Assembly (NCBI GenBank): GCA_002391565.1
Contig: DGFH01000164.1
Coordinates: 2,230-19,696, forward strand
Reading direction: 5' to 3'
Origin: Anaerolineales bacterium UBA3905
GTDB taxonomy: Bacteria; Chloroflexota; Anaerolineae; Caldilineales; Caldilineaceae
Length of the DNA: 17,467 nt
In this document: positions 1 to 12,861 of the stretch, piece by piece
How the letters are laid out: the number at the start of each line of letters is the position of its first letter
Position numbering within the stretch: the stretch's first letter is position 1
Notes under the pieces: model-generated
Seen by the model: the letters and a program-made list of their open reading frames with translations, nothing else
What the model was told of the DNA's origin: nothing
Database searches by the model: none
Program-made: the position numbers and the translations under genes

Positions 1-2384
<2,384 letters not shown>

Positions 2385-2493
2385 TCCTGCAACTCCTTTG
2401 TTTGGTGGAACTGTTGGATATTTGGCTATGGATGGTCAAGAGGTGGCGTCGGTATCTGGTCTATGCTGCAGCAGGCCAGTCAAAGGAGAACAT

Positions 2494-2982
2494 TCACTGG
2501 CATAGCTGGTCGTACAGGCGTCGAGATATCCGAAAGTTACTCTCGATCAATCGATCAAGATCGGGGCGAATATCCTCAATCATGGTCGCTCGGTGCGCCA
2601 GAAGGAGTATGCCTACGGTGCCAGTGACGGTCAAACCCATCAACTGAGCTTTGCTTCGTGCTGCCCGGTCATCTAGCAGAACCCGTTCGATGGCAAGTTC
2701 ACGTGATAACACGATGGCTTCTGCCTCGCCTGCGTGAAGTTCTTCAAGAAGTGCGTCAACTGCAATCCGCTCTGTGACGGTGCTCCGAACAAGCCAGCCT
2801 GATGCAATAGCAGCCCGAACCTCGTCCGCTCCTGGTTGACCGCGCCCATCAAGAACTACTTCCTGATACACTGCATCAGGAATGAAGACCGTGCTGAAAA
2901 TATTTTCAAGCAAGGAAAAGCGATTAAGCACCGAAAGATAGATCAACGGGCCGGCATTGGACACCACGGTTTCCCGTTTCAT
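2494..2982 (-). CDS. DUF3368 PIN-domain toxin (VapC-like)
   Basis: Probable toxin of a type II toxin-antitoxin pair; PIN-fold proteins are metal-dependent ribonucleases. The 162-aa protein opens with VVSNAGPLIYLSVL. The SN(A/T)xPL form, with Asn9 in the place of the usual first PIN aspartate, is characteristic of DUF3368. Further acidic positions are seen in GEAEAI (E86) and LLDDRAAR (D104/D105), followed by GLTVTGTVGILL, the usual C-terminal DUF3368 block. Its ATG lies 1 nt after the stop of the upstream UPF0175 gene (TGA-C-ATG), so the two are almost certainly cotranscribed and translationally coupled. Base composition is visibly less GC-rich than the flanking mannosidase and transporter genes, which fits horizontal acquisition. 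RNA-cleaving activity is inferred from the family only. Confidence 0.88.
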   Translation of the reverse strand: MKRETVVSNAGPLIYLSVLNRFSLLENIFSTVFIPDAVYQEVVLDGRGQPGADEVRAAIASGWLVRSTVTERIAVDALLEELHAGEAEAIVLSRELAIERVLLDDRAARSKAQLMGLTVTGTVGILLLAHRATMIEDIRPDLDRLIESNFRISRRLYDQLCQ

Positions 2983-2983
2983 G

Positions 2984-3268
2984 TCACCCCTCTAGCACCG
3001 ATGTCGCAAAGCCAGCGTCCTCTGCGAAATCGCTTTCGGTATACTCATAAGCCGGTAATCCCATTTGTTTGAGCAGCAGTGCAAATTCAATGCGATTCAT
3101 GCCGGCTAAGGCGGATGCTTTTGCCAGGCTGATTGTTCCTTCTGCAAACAGGCCAACAGCCAGCAATGTCTTGATGCGCGTTTGTTTGCCTGATTCAGTA
3201 CCTTTGCGTCCCCACACAGCGGCAGCCAGATCAACCGGCAGCGAAAAGGCAATCGTTGTCTCAGCCAT
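2984..3268 (-). CDS. UPF0175 family antitoxin
   Basis: Small (94 aa) protein of the UPF0175 family, the usual partner of DUF3368 PIN toxins and presumed to be both DNA-binding and toxin-neutralising. The core reads as a helix-rich protein with SLAKASALAGMNRIEFALLL, a helix-turn-helix-like segment typical of the family, followed by a short toxin-contacting tail with GLPAYEYTESDFAED. I chose ATG 3268 (MAETTIAFSLP) rather than the longer 3319 start. AGGAGG lies 11 nt upstream of 3268, and the extra 17 residues (MREMILAPWFWQ...) do not resemble the family. The family length also fits about 90 aa. The gene is first in a two-gene operon with the toxin and is probably autoregulated, as is common for such pairs. 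Confidence 0.87.
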   Translation of the reverse strand: MAETTIAFSLPVDLAAAVWGRKGTESGKQTRIKTLLAVGLFAEGTISLAKASALAGMNRIEFALLLKQMGLPAYEYTESDFAEDAGFATSVLEG

Positions 3269-3356
3269 AGACACAAAATCCTCCTGCCAAAACCAGGGCG
3301 CCAGAATCATTTCACGCAAAGATGTCCAAGGCCCGGCGCTTCATCCAGTTGACGCT

Positions 3357-3365
3357 ATTGTAGCA
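3357..3365 (-). promoter_or_regulatory. Extended -10 promoter of the UPF0175/DUF3368 pair
   Basis: Read on the minus strand, TGCTACAAT gives an extended -10 element (TGn followed by TACAAT). Its -10 hexamer is at 3357-3362. No good -35 hexamer is seen at 16-18 nt, which is tolerated in extended -10 promoters. Transcription would begin near 3350, about 80 nt before the antitoxin start. This is an inference from motif match and position only. Confidence 0.4.
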
Positions 3366-3378
3366 TATTGGGAGGAGT

Positions 3379-3433
3379 GCGTCGCACTGGAACGCGTTTT
3401 CGCAGGGGCAGCACCTCTTGACCAGTGCGACGC
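3379..3433. repeat. 12-bp perfect inverted repeat between pentapeptide gene and TA pair
   Basis: GCGTCGCACTGG at 3379-3390 is repeated in inverted orientation at 3422-3433, with a 31-nt loop. It lies in the 214-bp spacer after the pentapeptide-repeat gene and just upstream of the presumed TA promoter. There is no U-run after either arm, so it is not a classical intrinsic terminator. It could be an mRNA 3' end structure, a Rho-associated stop or an operator. The rest of the spacer shows no gene. Confidence 0.45.
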
Positions 3434-3482
3434 GTGCCAAGCATCTTTGGATATACTCTGCGTACAGAAAGCAACTTCAACC

Positions 3483-4762
3483 CTACGGATGGTCTCCCGG
3501 AAGCTGCGCGCCGGCCAGATCAGCGTTCGTCAGGAGCGCGTCGGTCAACACGGCGCCGCGCAGGTCGGCGTTGCGCAGATCGGCGTCGCTGAGATCGGCG
3601 CCCGTGAAATCCACGCCCGCCAGGTCAGCCCAGGCCAGGCGGGCGCCGCGCAGATCGCGCCCGGCCGCGCCGGTGTTGACCAGCTCGTGAATCAGCCGCT
3701 GCGCCGGATCGATCACGGTGCGCTCGTCGAGCAGCGCGCCGCGCAGATCGACCAGGCGCAGGTCAGCCAGCGTCAGGTCTGCCCCGCGCAGGTCCGCGCC
3801 GACGAGCGAGCCTTCCTGCAGCGCGGCGTGATGCAGATCGGCGTCGCGCAGGTCGGCGTTGTCGAGCCGGGCATAGCGCAGGTCAGCGTCGCGCAGTACG
3901 GCGCGCTGCAACACGGCGCCGCTCAAGTCGGCGGAACGCAGGTAAGCGCCCGCCAGCCAGGCATCGGTGAGATCGACGCCCGCAAGCTGTTGCTCCCGAT
4001 TCACAGTGTTGACGATCTCCCAGACCTGCCGCCATTTCGGATCGATGCGCGTCTGGTCGTCCAGCTTCGCCTGCTGAAGCTGCGCAAAGGCCAGGTTGGC
4101 GTCGCTCAGGTCAGCGCCGTCCAGCAACGTGTTGCGCAGGTCAGCGCCCTGCAGGTCGAACTCGGCCAGCATTGCGCCGGTCAAATTGGCATCGCGCAGG
4201 TCGATGCCGGTCAGGTCAGAACGGGCGCCTGGGGTGTTGAGAAGCTCCCACACCTGGCGCCACTTGAGGTCAATTTGTGTGGAGGCGTTGATGCGCGTTC
4301 CCTGCAGGGCGGCGTGCGTCAGCGTAGCGGCAGTTAAGTCTGCGCCCTCCAGATTAGCCTCTGCCAGCCTGGCGCGGTCGAGCCGGGCGCCGCGCAGGAT
4401 GGCGTCGGTGAAGTTGGCCTGGCGCAGGTTGCTATCGGCAAGCAGCGCAGCAATCAGGTTAGCGCCTGTGAAATCCGCCCCTACCGCTGAAGCGTCGCTC
4501 AGATTGGCAAAACTGAGATCGGCGCCGCGCAGATCGAGGCCGTCGAGAAAGGCGCGGCTCAGGTTTGCCTCGCGCAGGTCGGCGTTGCGCAGCGTCAGCG
4601 TGCTCAGATTGCCATCCTGAAAATTGTGGGCGCGACAATCCGGCGGACAGGCGGCGAAAATGTCTCTGCCCACAAAGACCCACACAAAGTAGGCGATCAT
4701 GGCAAGTAAGGGCAGCGAGATGACTAGCAGGAGATAAAGTCGCTCGCTGCGTTCCCGCGTGG

Positions 4763-4766
<4 letters not shown>
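3483..4766 (-). CDS. Membrane-anchored pentapeptide-repeat protein
   Basis: A 427-aa protein with one N-terminal hydrophobic helix (about residues 10-32, LYLLLVISLPLLAMIAYFVW) followed by tandem A(D/N)LxX pentapeptides forming a right-handed quadrilateral beta-helix. The beta-helix part is broken into four blocks by three related inserts centred on residues 158-185, 236-262 and 346-372. The first two carry (I)D-x-KWRQVWE-x-x-NT and the third is more diverged. Pentapeptide proteins often mediate protein-protein contact, but no specific function can be assigned. The start is GTG at 4766, whose GTGA overlaps the stop of the upstream ATPase gene, implying translational coupling. The SD is weak. 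The next Met (residue 23) would cut the membrane helix. Orientation with the repeat domain outside or inside is not determinable by eye. The coupling suggests a role tied to the importer. Confidence 0.88.
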
Positions 4767-5767
<1,001 letters not shown>

Positions 5768-5778
5768 GAACGAATCCT

Positions 5779-5812
5779 GTTGCGTGTTGCGTGTTGCGTG
5801 TTGCGTGTTGCG
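5779..5812 (+). repeat. Tandem heptanucleotide array GTTGCGT, 4.9 copies
   Basis: Four perfect consecutive copies of GTTGCGT (5779-5806) are followed by six bases of a fifth (5807-5812). The array ends immediately upstream of the RBS of the second ATPase gene. The complementary orientation (ACGCAAC) occurs at the far side of the S23 gene, at 6505-6521, so the two arrays are inverted relative to each other. Confidence 0.95.
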
Positions 5813-5820
5813 GGCATTCC

Positions 5821-5844
5821 ATGAAACACGTACCACGCAATACG
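5821..5844 (-). repeat. Left inner inverted repeat of S23 cassette
   Basis: On the minus strand this 24-bp segment starts CGTATTGCGTG and ends CGTGTTTCAT. It matches 6378-6401 on the plus strand at 21 of 24 positions, so the S23 gene sits between inverted copies. It is a diverged form of the heptad (CGTGTTG register). It also pairs imperfectly (18 of 23) with the array at 5790-5812, giving a potential hairpin just 3' of the S23 stop codon. Confidence 0.85.
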
Positions 5845-5854
5845 ATTGATTTGT

Positions 5855-6319
5855 CTATTCGGTCATCAGCAATGAAAAGTCAGCGGTATCGTACGATACA
5901 TGCTCTTCCTTCATCATTTTTCGTTCTGCGGGCACAATGGTCAGCAGCAGACGGACTACCTGAGTAATCAGATTTAGATGATGCTCGGTGACAGACTCAC
6001 CCAGAACCAGCCTGCCTTTGTAGTACCAGTCCCGGCTCTCACGGGCAGAGCCAAGTGCGTACTCATAGAAACGAGCACGATCTTTCGGCGAGTTGCGGCT
6101 ATAACCTTCGGCTATGTTAGCACCGATCGAACACACCGCTCGATACAATTGGTCAGCAAGCCCAATTGTACGCCGATCCCCCATTAGCCGGGTAACATCA
6201 ACCCAAGCCAGATCAGCCGCAAAGAGCGCCAACCGATATACCTCCATGCGCCATAGCACATCTTTTGTGATCGCCTCCGGCACAGAATGTTCCCATTCTG
6301 CGTAACGAGTGAACTCCAT
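5855..6319 (-). CDS. S23/IVP-family four-helix-bundle protein
   Basis: A 154-aa protein of the 23S-rRNA-intervening-sequence (S23) / four-helix-bundle family, whose molecular function is unknown. Related folds include Avd, the accessory protein of diversity-generating retroelements. Recognisable blocks are LWRMEVYRLALF, ADQLYRAVCSIGANIAEGYSR (about 75-95), the family hallmark, and RARFYEYALGSARESRDWY. The long helices are rich in Arg, fitting nucleic-acid binding by family analogy. Start ATG 6319 has only a GAGGGG about 13 nt upstream, so initiation may be weak or use an internal site. The gene is enclosed by inverted heptad repeats and separates two ATPase genes of one importer. GC content is visibly lower than in those neighbours. 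No reverse transcriptase or transposase is present, so any mobility would need help in trans. Confidence 0.9.
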   Translation of the reverse strand: MEFTRYAEWEHSVPEAITKDVLWRMEVYRLALFAADLAWVDVTRLMGDRRTIGLADQLYRAVCSIGANIAEGYSRNSPKDRARFYEYALGSARESRDWYYKGRLVLGESVTEHHLNLITQVVRLLLTIVPAERKMMKEEHVSYDTADFSLLMTE

Positions 6320-6377
6320 CGCCGTGGCTCATCCCCTCATCTTATTGATCTCTAGGCTGGCGTTTCATATTCTGGTA

Positions 6378-6401
6378 CGTATTGCGTGCTGCGTGTTTCG
6401 T
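6378..6401 (+). repeat. Right inner inverted repeat of S23 cassette
   Basis: This is the inverted partner of 5821-5844 (21 of 24 identical). It begins 58 bp upstream of the S23 start codon. Within it, GTGCTGCGTG (6386-6395) pairs perfectly with CACGCAGCAC (6414-6423) across an 18-nt loop, so each flank of the gene forms its own hairpin. Confidence 0.85.
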
Positions 6402-6413
6402 CAAGCACCATGT

Positions 6414-6442
6414 CACGCAGCACTCGACACGCAACACGTGAC
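6414..6442 (-). repeat. Reverse-oriented degenerate heptad block
   Basis: On the minus strand it reads as CGTGTTG-like heptads (CACGTGTTG, CGTGTCG, AGTGCTG, CGTG). It provides the second arm of the hairpin with 6386-6395. The 62 bp between this block and the next (6443-6504) are AT-richer and show no gene. Confidence 0.7.
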
Positions 6443-6504
6443 AAGGTGGACATGAATCATTTCGCTAGCAATCAGTAACTGCTTACACAACAATAATAAC
6501 AAGC

Positions 6505-6521
6505 CACGCAACACGCAACAC
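6505..6521 (-). repeat. Reverse heptad array ACGCAAC, 2.4 copies
   Basis: CACGCAACACGCAACAC ends at the base before the stop codon (6522-6524) of the upstream ATPase gene. It is the inverted counterpart of the 5779-5812 array, giving the cassette inverted outer ends. Confidence 0.9.
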
Positions 6522-7528
6522 TTACTCATACAAATGGCACGCCACGTAATGCTCCGGCTTGAGCTGGCGCAGCGGCGGGCGATCGCGACGACAGACATCC
6601 ATCACCTTCGGGCAGCGCTCCTGGAAGATGCAGCCGGGCGGCGGGTTGCGCAGGTCGTGCGTGATGCCTTCGGTCAGTTTGAGCGGTTTGCGCTCCTTGA
6701 TCGACGGGATCGACTCGATCAAAAGCTGCGTGTATGGGTGCAGCGGCTCCGAGAAGATCGCCTCGACCGGCGCCACTTCGACCATGTGACCGGCGTACAT
6801 CACGGCGATGCGATCGACGAGTTGCGCCTGCAAGCCCATGTCGTGCCCGATCAAAATCATCGACACGTCCATGCGCTCTTTGACGTCGAGCAGCGTCTGC
6901 CCGACCACGCGCTGCACGACCACGTCGAGCGCGCTGGTCGGCTCGTCGGCAATAATCAGCGACGGGTGCAGGGCAATCGCCATGGCGATGCAGACGCGCT
7001 GTTTCATGCCGCCGCTCAACTCGTGCGGGTACATGTCATAAATGCGGCTGGGCAGACCGACCATGCTGAGCAAATCGAGAATGCGCTGTTTGAGTTTGTC
7101 TTTGGGCTGACGACCTTCGTGCGTCTGAATGGCTTCGGCGATCTGCGTGTGGATGCGCATCACCGGGTTGAGCGAGTTCATGGCGCCCTGCGGGATCAGC
7201 GCCAGCGTGTTCCAGCGCACGTCGCGCAGCGCCGACTCGTTCAGCCCGACCAGGTCAATGCCGTCGAGCAACACTTGCCCGCCGACGATGCGCCCGGGCG
7301 GTTGCACCATGCGCAGAATCGCCATCGCCGTCGTGGTCTTGCCACAGCCCGACTCGCCGACGAGACCGAGGATTTCCCCCTTGTAGACGTGAAAGGAGAC
7401 GTCATCCACGGCGCGCACGTCGCCGGTGGGTGTGGCGTAATAGACTTTGAGATTTTTCACCTCAAGCGTGACTGCTCTTCCGTTGGCGGTGACGCTTTGA
7501 GCCGCCTGCCTGCGTTCCATCTGTACGG

Positions 7529-7532
<4 letters not shown>
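6522..7532 (-). CDS. Opp/Dpp-type ABC importer ATP-binding protein (first ATPase, DppD-like)
   Basis: A 336-aa nucleotide-binding subunit that powers uptake with the permeases encoded just upstream. Motifs in order: Walker A GESGCGKTT (59-67), Q-loop Q115, signature LSGGMKQR (172-179), Walker B LIIADEPTSALD (192-203) and H-loop GHD (229-231). The C-terminal oligo_HPY segment has HPYTQLLIESIPS and then Cys301, 307, 314 and 332, the cysteine pattern usual for DppD/OppD-type subunits. The ATG at 7532 overlaps the permease stop by 4 nt (ATGA). An alternative start is Met5. Downstream, the operon is interrupted by the S23 cassette, which begins directly at this gene's stop codon. The protein itself appears complete, since the last cysteine block and C-terminal YxACHLYE are present. 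Confidence 0.95.
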
Positions 7533-8818
<1,286 letters not shown>

Positions 8819-8821
8819 GCG

Positions 8822-9832
8822 TTAGCCTCGTTCGTAGGTAATCCGCGGATCGATCAGCGGATAGAGCAGATCCAGGATCAACACGAACGTTGCCGTCGTA
8901 AAGACAAGCATAAAGACGATGCCCTGAATCAGTGTGTAATCCGAGGTGACGATCCCTTGATAGAGCAAATAGCCGACGCCTGGATAGGCAAAAATGTACT
9001 CGACCAGCACGGCGCCGCCGACGATGCCGCCCAGGCTGAGCGTCAACGCCGTGACCTGCGGCAGGATCGAGTTGCGCACGCCGTAGAGCCAGAAGATGCG
9101 GCTGGGTTTTAAGCCTTTTGCCTGCGCCAGGATCATGTAATCCTCGCCGGCGGTGGTGATCATCATGCCGCGCATCCCCAACGCCCAGAAACCCATCGAA
9201 GCGATGACGATGGCGGTGGCGGGTAGAATCGCATGATGGATGATGCTGGCAATATAGGGCCAGTTGAGACCAGCAGTTAAACCTCGCCCCACCGAGCCAG
9301 AGGCAGGAAACCAGCGCAGCCCAAATGCAAAGACATAGATTAAGAGGATGCCAAGCATAAAGAATGGAATCGAGGTAAAGGTCAGCGTCGTTGGCAACAG
9401 GTTACGGATCCACCCTGGCGTGCGCTCCCACGCCATCAATGCGCCGATGGTGTTGCCGATGACAAATGAAATCAGCGTTGCCACCAGGAGCAGGCCAACT
9501 GTCCAGGGCAATGCCTGCGCCACCATGCTCTCCACCCGGCTGGGGAAATTCGCCAGCGAATACCCCAGGTCGAAGCGCAGCGAGTTGCCGACATAACGAA
9601 TGTACTGCACCGGCCAGGGCTGATCCAGACCAAAGCGCGCCCGCCAGGCTTCGATCATCTGCGCTGAGTTTTCGATGTAGCCGGATTGCGCCGTCAGGCG
9701 GCTGATGACGCCTGCCACCGGGTCGCCGGGCGCCAGACGCGGGATCAAGAAGATAATCGTGGTGCCCAACCAGATGGTCAGAAACCACATGCCGACGCGT
9801 TTTAGCACATAGTTCCAGGTAAGTCCGCCCAT
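8822..9832 (-). CDS. Opp/Dpp-type ABC importer permease (DppB-like)
   Basis: A 336-aa inner-membrane permease that pairs with the DppC-like protein. The N-terminal helix (about 10-30) is followed by the family signature PRLAPGDPV and a large extracytoplasmic loop. The core helices contain GNTIGALMAW and TSIPFFMLGILL. The coupling loop reads DYMILAQAKGLKPSRIFW, and the C-terminus has YPLIDPRITYERG, typical of DppB. ATG 9832 has AGGA 6 nt upstream. The gene follows the binding-protein gene after a 347-bp spacer with strong hairpins, and precedes the next permease by 3 nt. Substrate class cannot be told from the permease alone. Opp-type permeases serve both peptides and oligosaccharides. Confidence 0.96.
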   Translation of the reverse strand: MGGLTWNYVLKRVGMWFLTIWLGTTIIFLIPRLAPGDPVAGVISRLTAQSGYIENSAQMIEAWRARFGLDQPWPVQYIRYVGNSLRFDLGYSLANFPSRVESMVAQALPWTVGLLLVATLISFVIGNTIGALMAWERTPGWIRNLLPTTLTFTSIPFFMLGILLIYVFAFGLRWFPASGSVGRGLTAGLNWPYIASIIHHAILPATAIVIASMGFWALGMRGMMITTAGEDYMILAQAKGLKPSRIFWLYGVRNSILPQVTALTLSLGGIVGGAVLVEYIFAYPGVGYLLYQGIVTSDYTLIQGIVFMLVFTTATFVLILDLLYPLIDPRITYERG

Positions 9833-10117
9833 GTCATTTCCTGTCAGGTCTGAATCACAGTGATGCTACGCAGTTCACCCGTTCTCCCGGAAGCAATATG
9901 GAGATTTATGCATAGACTCGGTCATCGTAGATGTGGGTCGCGACTGCATTCACCTGTCTGGGAAACGTGCAGCGAAGAGTTGCGATTCGCCACCGCATTG
10001 ATGATCTGGCAAGAACATGCAGCTAAGAGATGCACTTCGATGACCGGCTTATTTTGTTGATCCTGGTTGAGTTTCCGGGCAAGTCGTACTTCATGAGGAT
10101 GTCTCCCCAACTGCGCA
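9833..10117. other. Spacer between binding-protein and permease genes, no gene recognised
   Basis: Together with the hairpins to its right this makes a 347-bp non-coding interval, long for genes that act in one complex. Short ORFs on both strands (9860-10060, 9922-10110) overlap one another, lack convincing starts and resemble nothing I recognise. A 23-codon minus-strand ORF beginning near 10094 (MKYDLPGNST) has a GGGGAG upstream but no other support. The interval could hold a small RNA or a secondary promoter for the permeases. Nothing definite is visible. Confidence 0.5.
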
Positions 10118-10134
10118 ACCCTATATCATAGGGT
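10118..10134. repeat. Short hairpin, 7-bp stem and 3-nt loop
   Basis: ACCCTAT at 10118-10124 pairs with ATAGGGT at 10128-10134 across ATC. It sits directly downstream (minus-strand sense) of the larger hairpin after the binding-protein gene, and GGTGATCACC (10132-10141) joins the two. Confidence 0.6.
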
Positions 10135-10137
10135 GAT

Positions 10138-10172
10138 CACCCTCCAGGAAGCTAGACGCTTCCTGGAGGGTG
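10138..10172 (-). terminator. Strong hairpin after the binding-protein gene (attenuator or mRNA stabiliser)
   Basis: A perfect 15-bp stem (10138-10152 with 10158-10172) with a 5-nt loop begins 8 nt after the TAA stop of the binding-protein gene. No U-tract follows on the minus strand, so it is not a standard intrinsic terminator. In binding-protein-dependent importers such structures often limit read-through or protect the upstream mRNA from 3' decay, so that the binding protein is made in excess over the permeases. That role here is inferred. Confidence 0.65.
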
Positions 10173-10179
10173 GTGAACA

Positions 10180-12099
<1,920 letters not shown>

Positions 12100-12190
12100 A
12101 CGAGAAAACCTCCTGAATTTGGTAATTGAGAAACAACAAAACGGAAAGACGGCACTTTCGGAGTGTCAGGCATTCACCGCGAACACTTCA

Positions 12191-12196
12191 CCTCCT
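12191..12196 (-). promoter_or_regulatory. Orphan perfect Shine-Dalgarno in the importer leader
   Basis: On the minus strand AAAGGAGGTGA is a full anti-SD match, about 90 nt upstream of the true start of the binding protein. The nearest starts give only a 6-codon GTG leader ORF (12186-12166, MFAVNA) with a 4-nt spacer, or a 27-codon ATG ORF from 12173 with a 17-nt spacer that overlaps the main start. It could be a translated leader peptide, a ribosome standby site or a relic. Confidence 0.4.
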
Positions 12197-12327
12197 TTCC
12201 CCAGTGTCGAAAACTTACACGGCAAACCTGTGATTACCCCTGGTAAATAGCGAAATAAGATGTTACAACAGTAATATTGCAGCATGTCGCCATTCCTGAG
12301 TTCCACAAGTCATTGCGTTGGTGCCAG

Positions 12328-12356
12328 ACTATAATGCAATTCTCCAGATTGCACAA
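12328..12356 (-). promoter_or_regulatory. Sigma-70-type promoter P1 with palindromic operator, importer operon
   Basis: Minus strand: -35 TTGTGC (12351-12356), 17-bp spacer, -10 TATAGT (12328-12333). Transcription would start near 12321, leaving a leader of about 220 nt before the binding-protein ATG. The palindrome TGCAAT-N7-ATTGCA (12335-12353) fills the spacer, the classic place for a repressor operator. Its geometry is shared with P2 at 12674-12702. Confidence 0.65.
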
Positions 12357-12673
12357 ATGTCATTTCGACGCCTCTGCTTTGCATTATTTCTGGAAAATCA
12401 ACGCCCAATCTTGATAACTAATGAATTTACAAGATATTTTTTGATATTATTTTAGTGCACCCTTATTGATAACTGTCTTTATCAATCATGTTACAGCTTA
12501 AGCGCACCGATCGATGTAGACGTTGTCTCAGCAAAATTCCTGATTGTCACTCTGCGGCGCACATCTGGCGCGTCAACGATTGAATCTGATGGATAACGAG
12601 GAGAATGCTAATACGAACCAATAACATGGCATTTCACCATCGTGGAAGTTCGCCAGTTGTCTGCTGCAATCAG
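12357..12673. other. AT-rich divergent spacer between promoter copies, no gene
   Basis: This interval of about 317 bp is clearly richer in A+T than the coding DNA. It shows no supported ORF. It contains two copies of TTGATAACT (12411-12419 and 12466-12474) and the inverted repeat described separately. Together with the flanking promoters it is a regulatory region between the importer operon and the divergent signalling operon. No clear plus-strand promoter for the latter could be assigned. Confidence 0.6.
12465..12486. promoter_or_regulatory. Operator-like inverted repeat ATTGATAA-N6-TTATCAAT
   Basis: A perfect 8-bp inverted repeat with a 6-bp centre lies midway in the divergent spacer. It differs from FNR/CRP sites in its longer centre. 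It could bind the NarL-type regulator encoded nearby or another factor. There is no direct evidence. Confidence 0.4.
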
Positions 12674-12702
12674 ACTATAGCGCAATCGTTTCGATTGTGC
12701 AA
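12674..12702 (-). promoter_or_regulatory. Sigma-70-type promoter P2 with palindromic operator (diverged copy of P1)
   Basis: Minus strand: -35 TTGCAC (12697-12702), 17-bp spacer, -10 TATAGT (12674-12679). The spacer and -35 hold GCGCAATCG-TTT-CGATTGTGC (plus strand, 12680-12700), a near-perfect palindrome with the same GCAAT-N7-ATTG geometry as P1. Bases flanking both promoters are also similar, which points to a duplication. It points toward the importer operon, 575 bp from its first gene. Confidence 0.6.
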
Positions 12703-12861
12703 ACATCATTTTCAATGCTATTTTTGCTCTTCGTGCTGCGCCGGAAAGCGTCAAACACAAGCATCCGTTTACAAGCTGTTGTGTTATGCGATGATACGGC
12801 GCACCATTCAAGTCTCCGATACAATGGCGTAAAATATCCGATGCGAGTAGAATCAGGGGCT

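Larger units (their letters stand above)
5779..6521. mobile_element. Candidate S23 cassette bounded by inverted GTTGCGT-type repeats
   Basis: The 743-bp segment contains the S23 gene and five heptad-type blocks. Reading left to right their orientations are forward (5779-5812), reverse (5821-5844), S23 gene, forward (6378-6401), reverse (6414-6442) and reverse (6505-6521). The boundaries fall exactly in the junction of two ATPase genes: the right array touches the stop codon of one (6522) and the left array ends 11 bp before the start codon of the other. This looks like an insertion in an operon spacer. Target-site duplication was not recognised and no transposase is encoded, so mobile status is inferred. 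Confidence 0.55.

Noticed and set aside
2385..2493. Separate promoter for the mannosidase (TTGACC and TTGACT hexamers on the minus strand)
   Set aside because: No -10 hexamer at suitable spacing was found, so the gene may be transcribed by read-through.
3069..4620. Plus-strand ORFs rich in AQV/RSA repeats
   Set aside because: Antisense translations of the pentapeptide-repeat gene, whose periodicity creates apparent repeats in other frames.
5768..5836. N-terminal extension of the second ATPase (MVRVSWNARNTQHATRNTQQ)
   Set aside because: It is simply translation of the GTTGCGT array. The family start with an SD is at 5767.
5779..6521. CRISPR array
   Set aside because: Repeats are contiguous 7-mers without unique spacers, and no cas genes are nearby.
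9860..10110. Short ORFs in the spacer before the permeases
   Set aside because: Overlapping on both strands, no SD, no recognisable features.
12465..12486. FNR/CRP-type site
   Set aside because: The half-sites TTGAT/ATCAA are separated by 10 bp rather than the 4 bp of FNR sites, so it is kept only as a generic inverted repeat.
12697..12861. Upstream extension of the PhnD-like protein
   Set aside because: It would place a Cys-rich unrelated segment before a good lipoprotein signal. No SD precedes those starts, and the region overlaps promoter P2.
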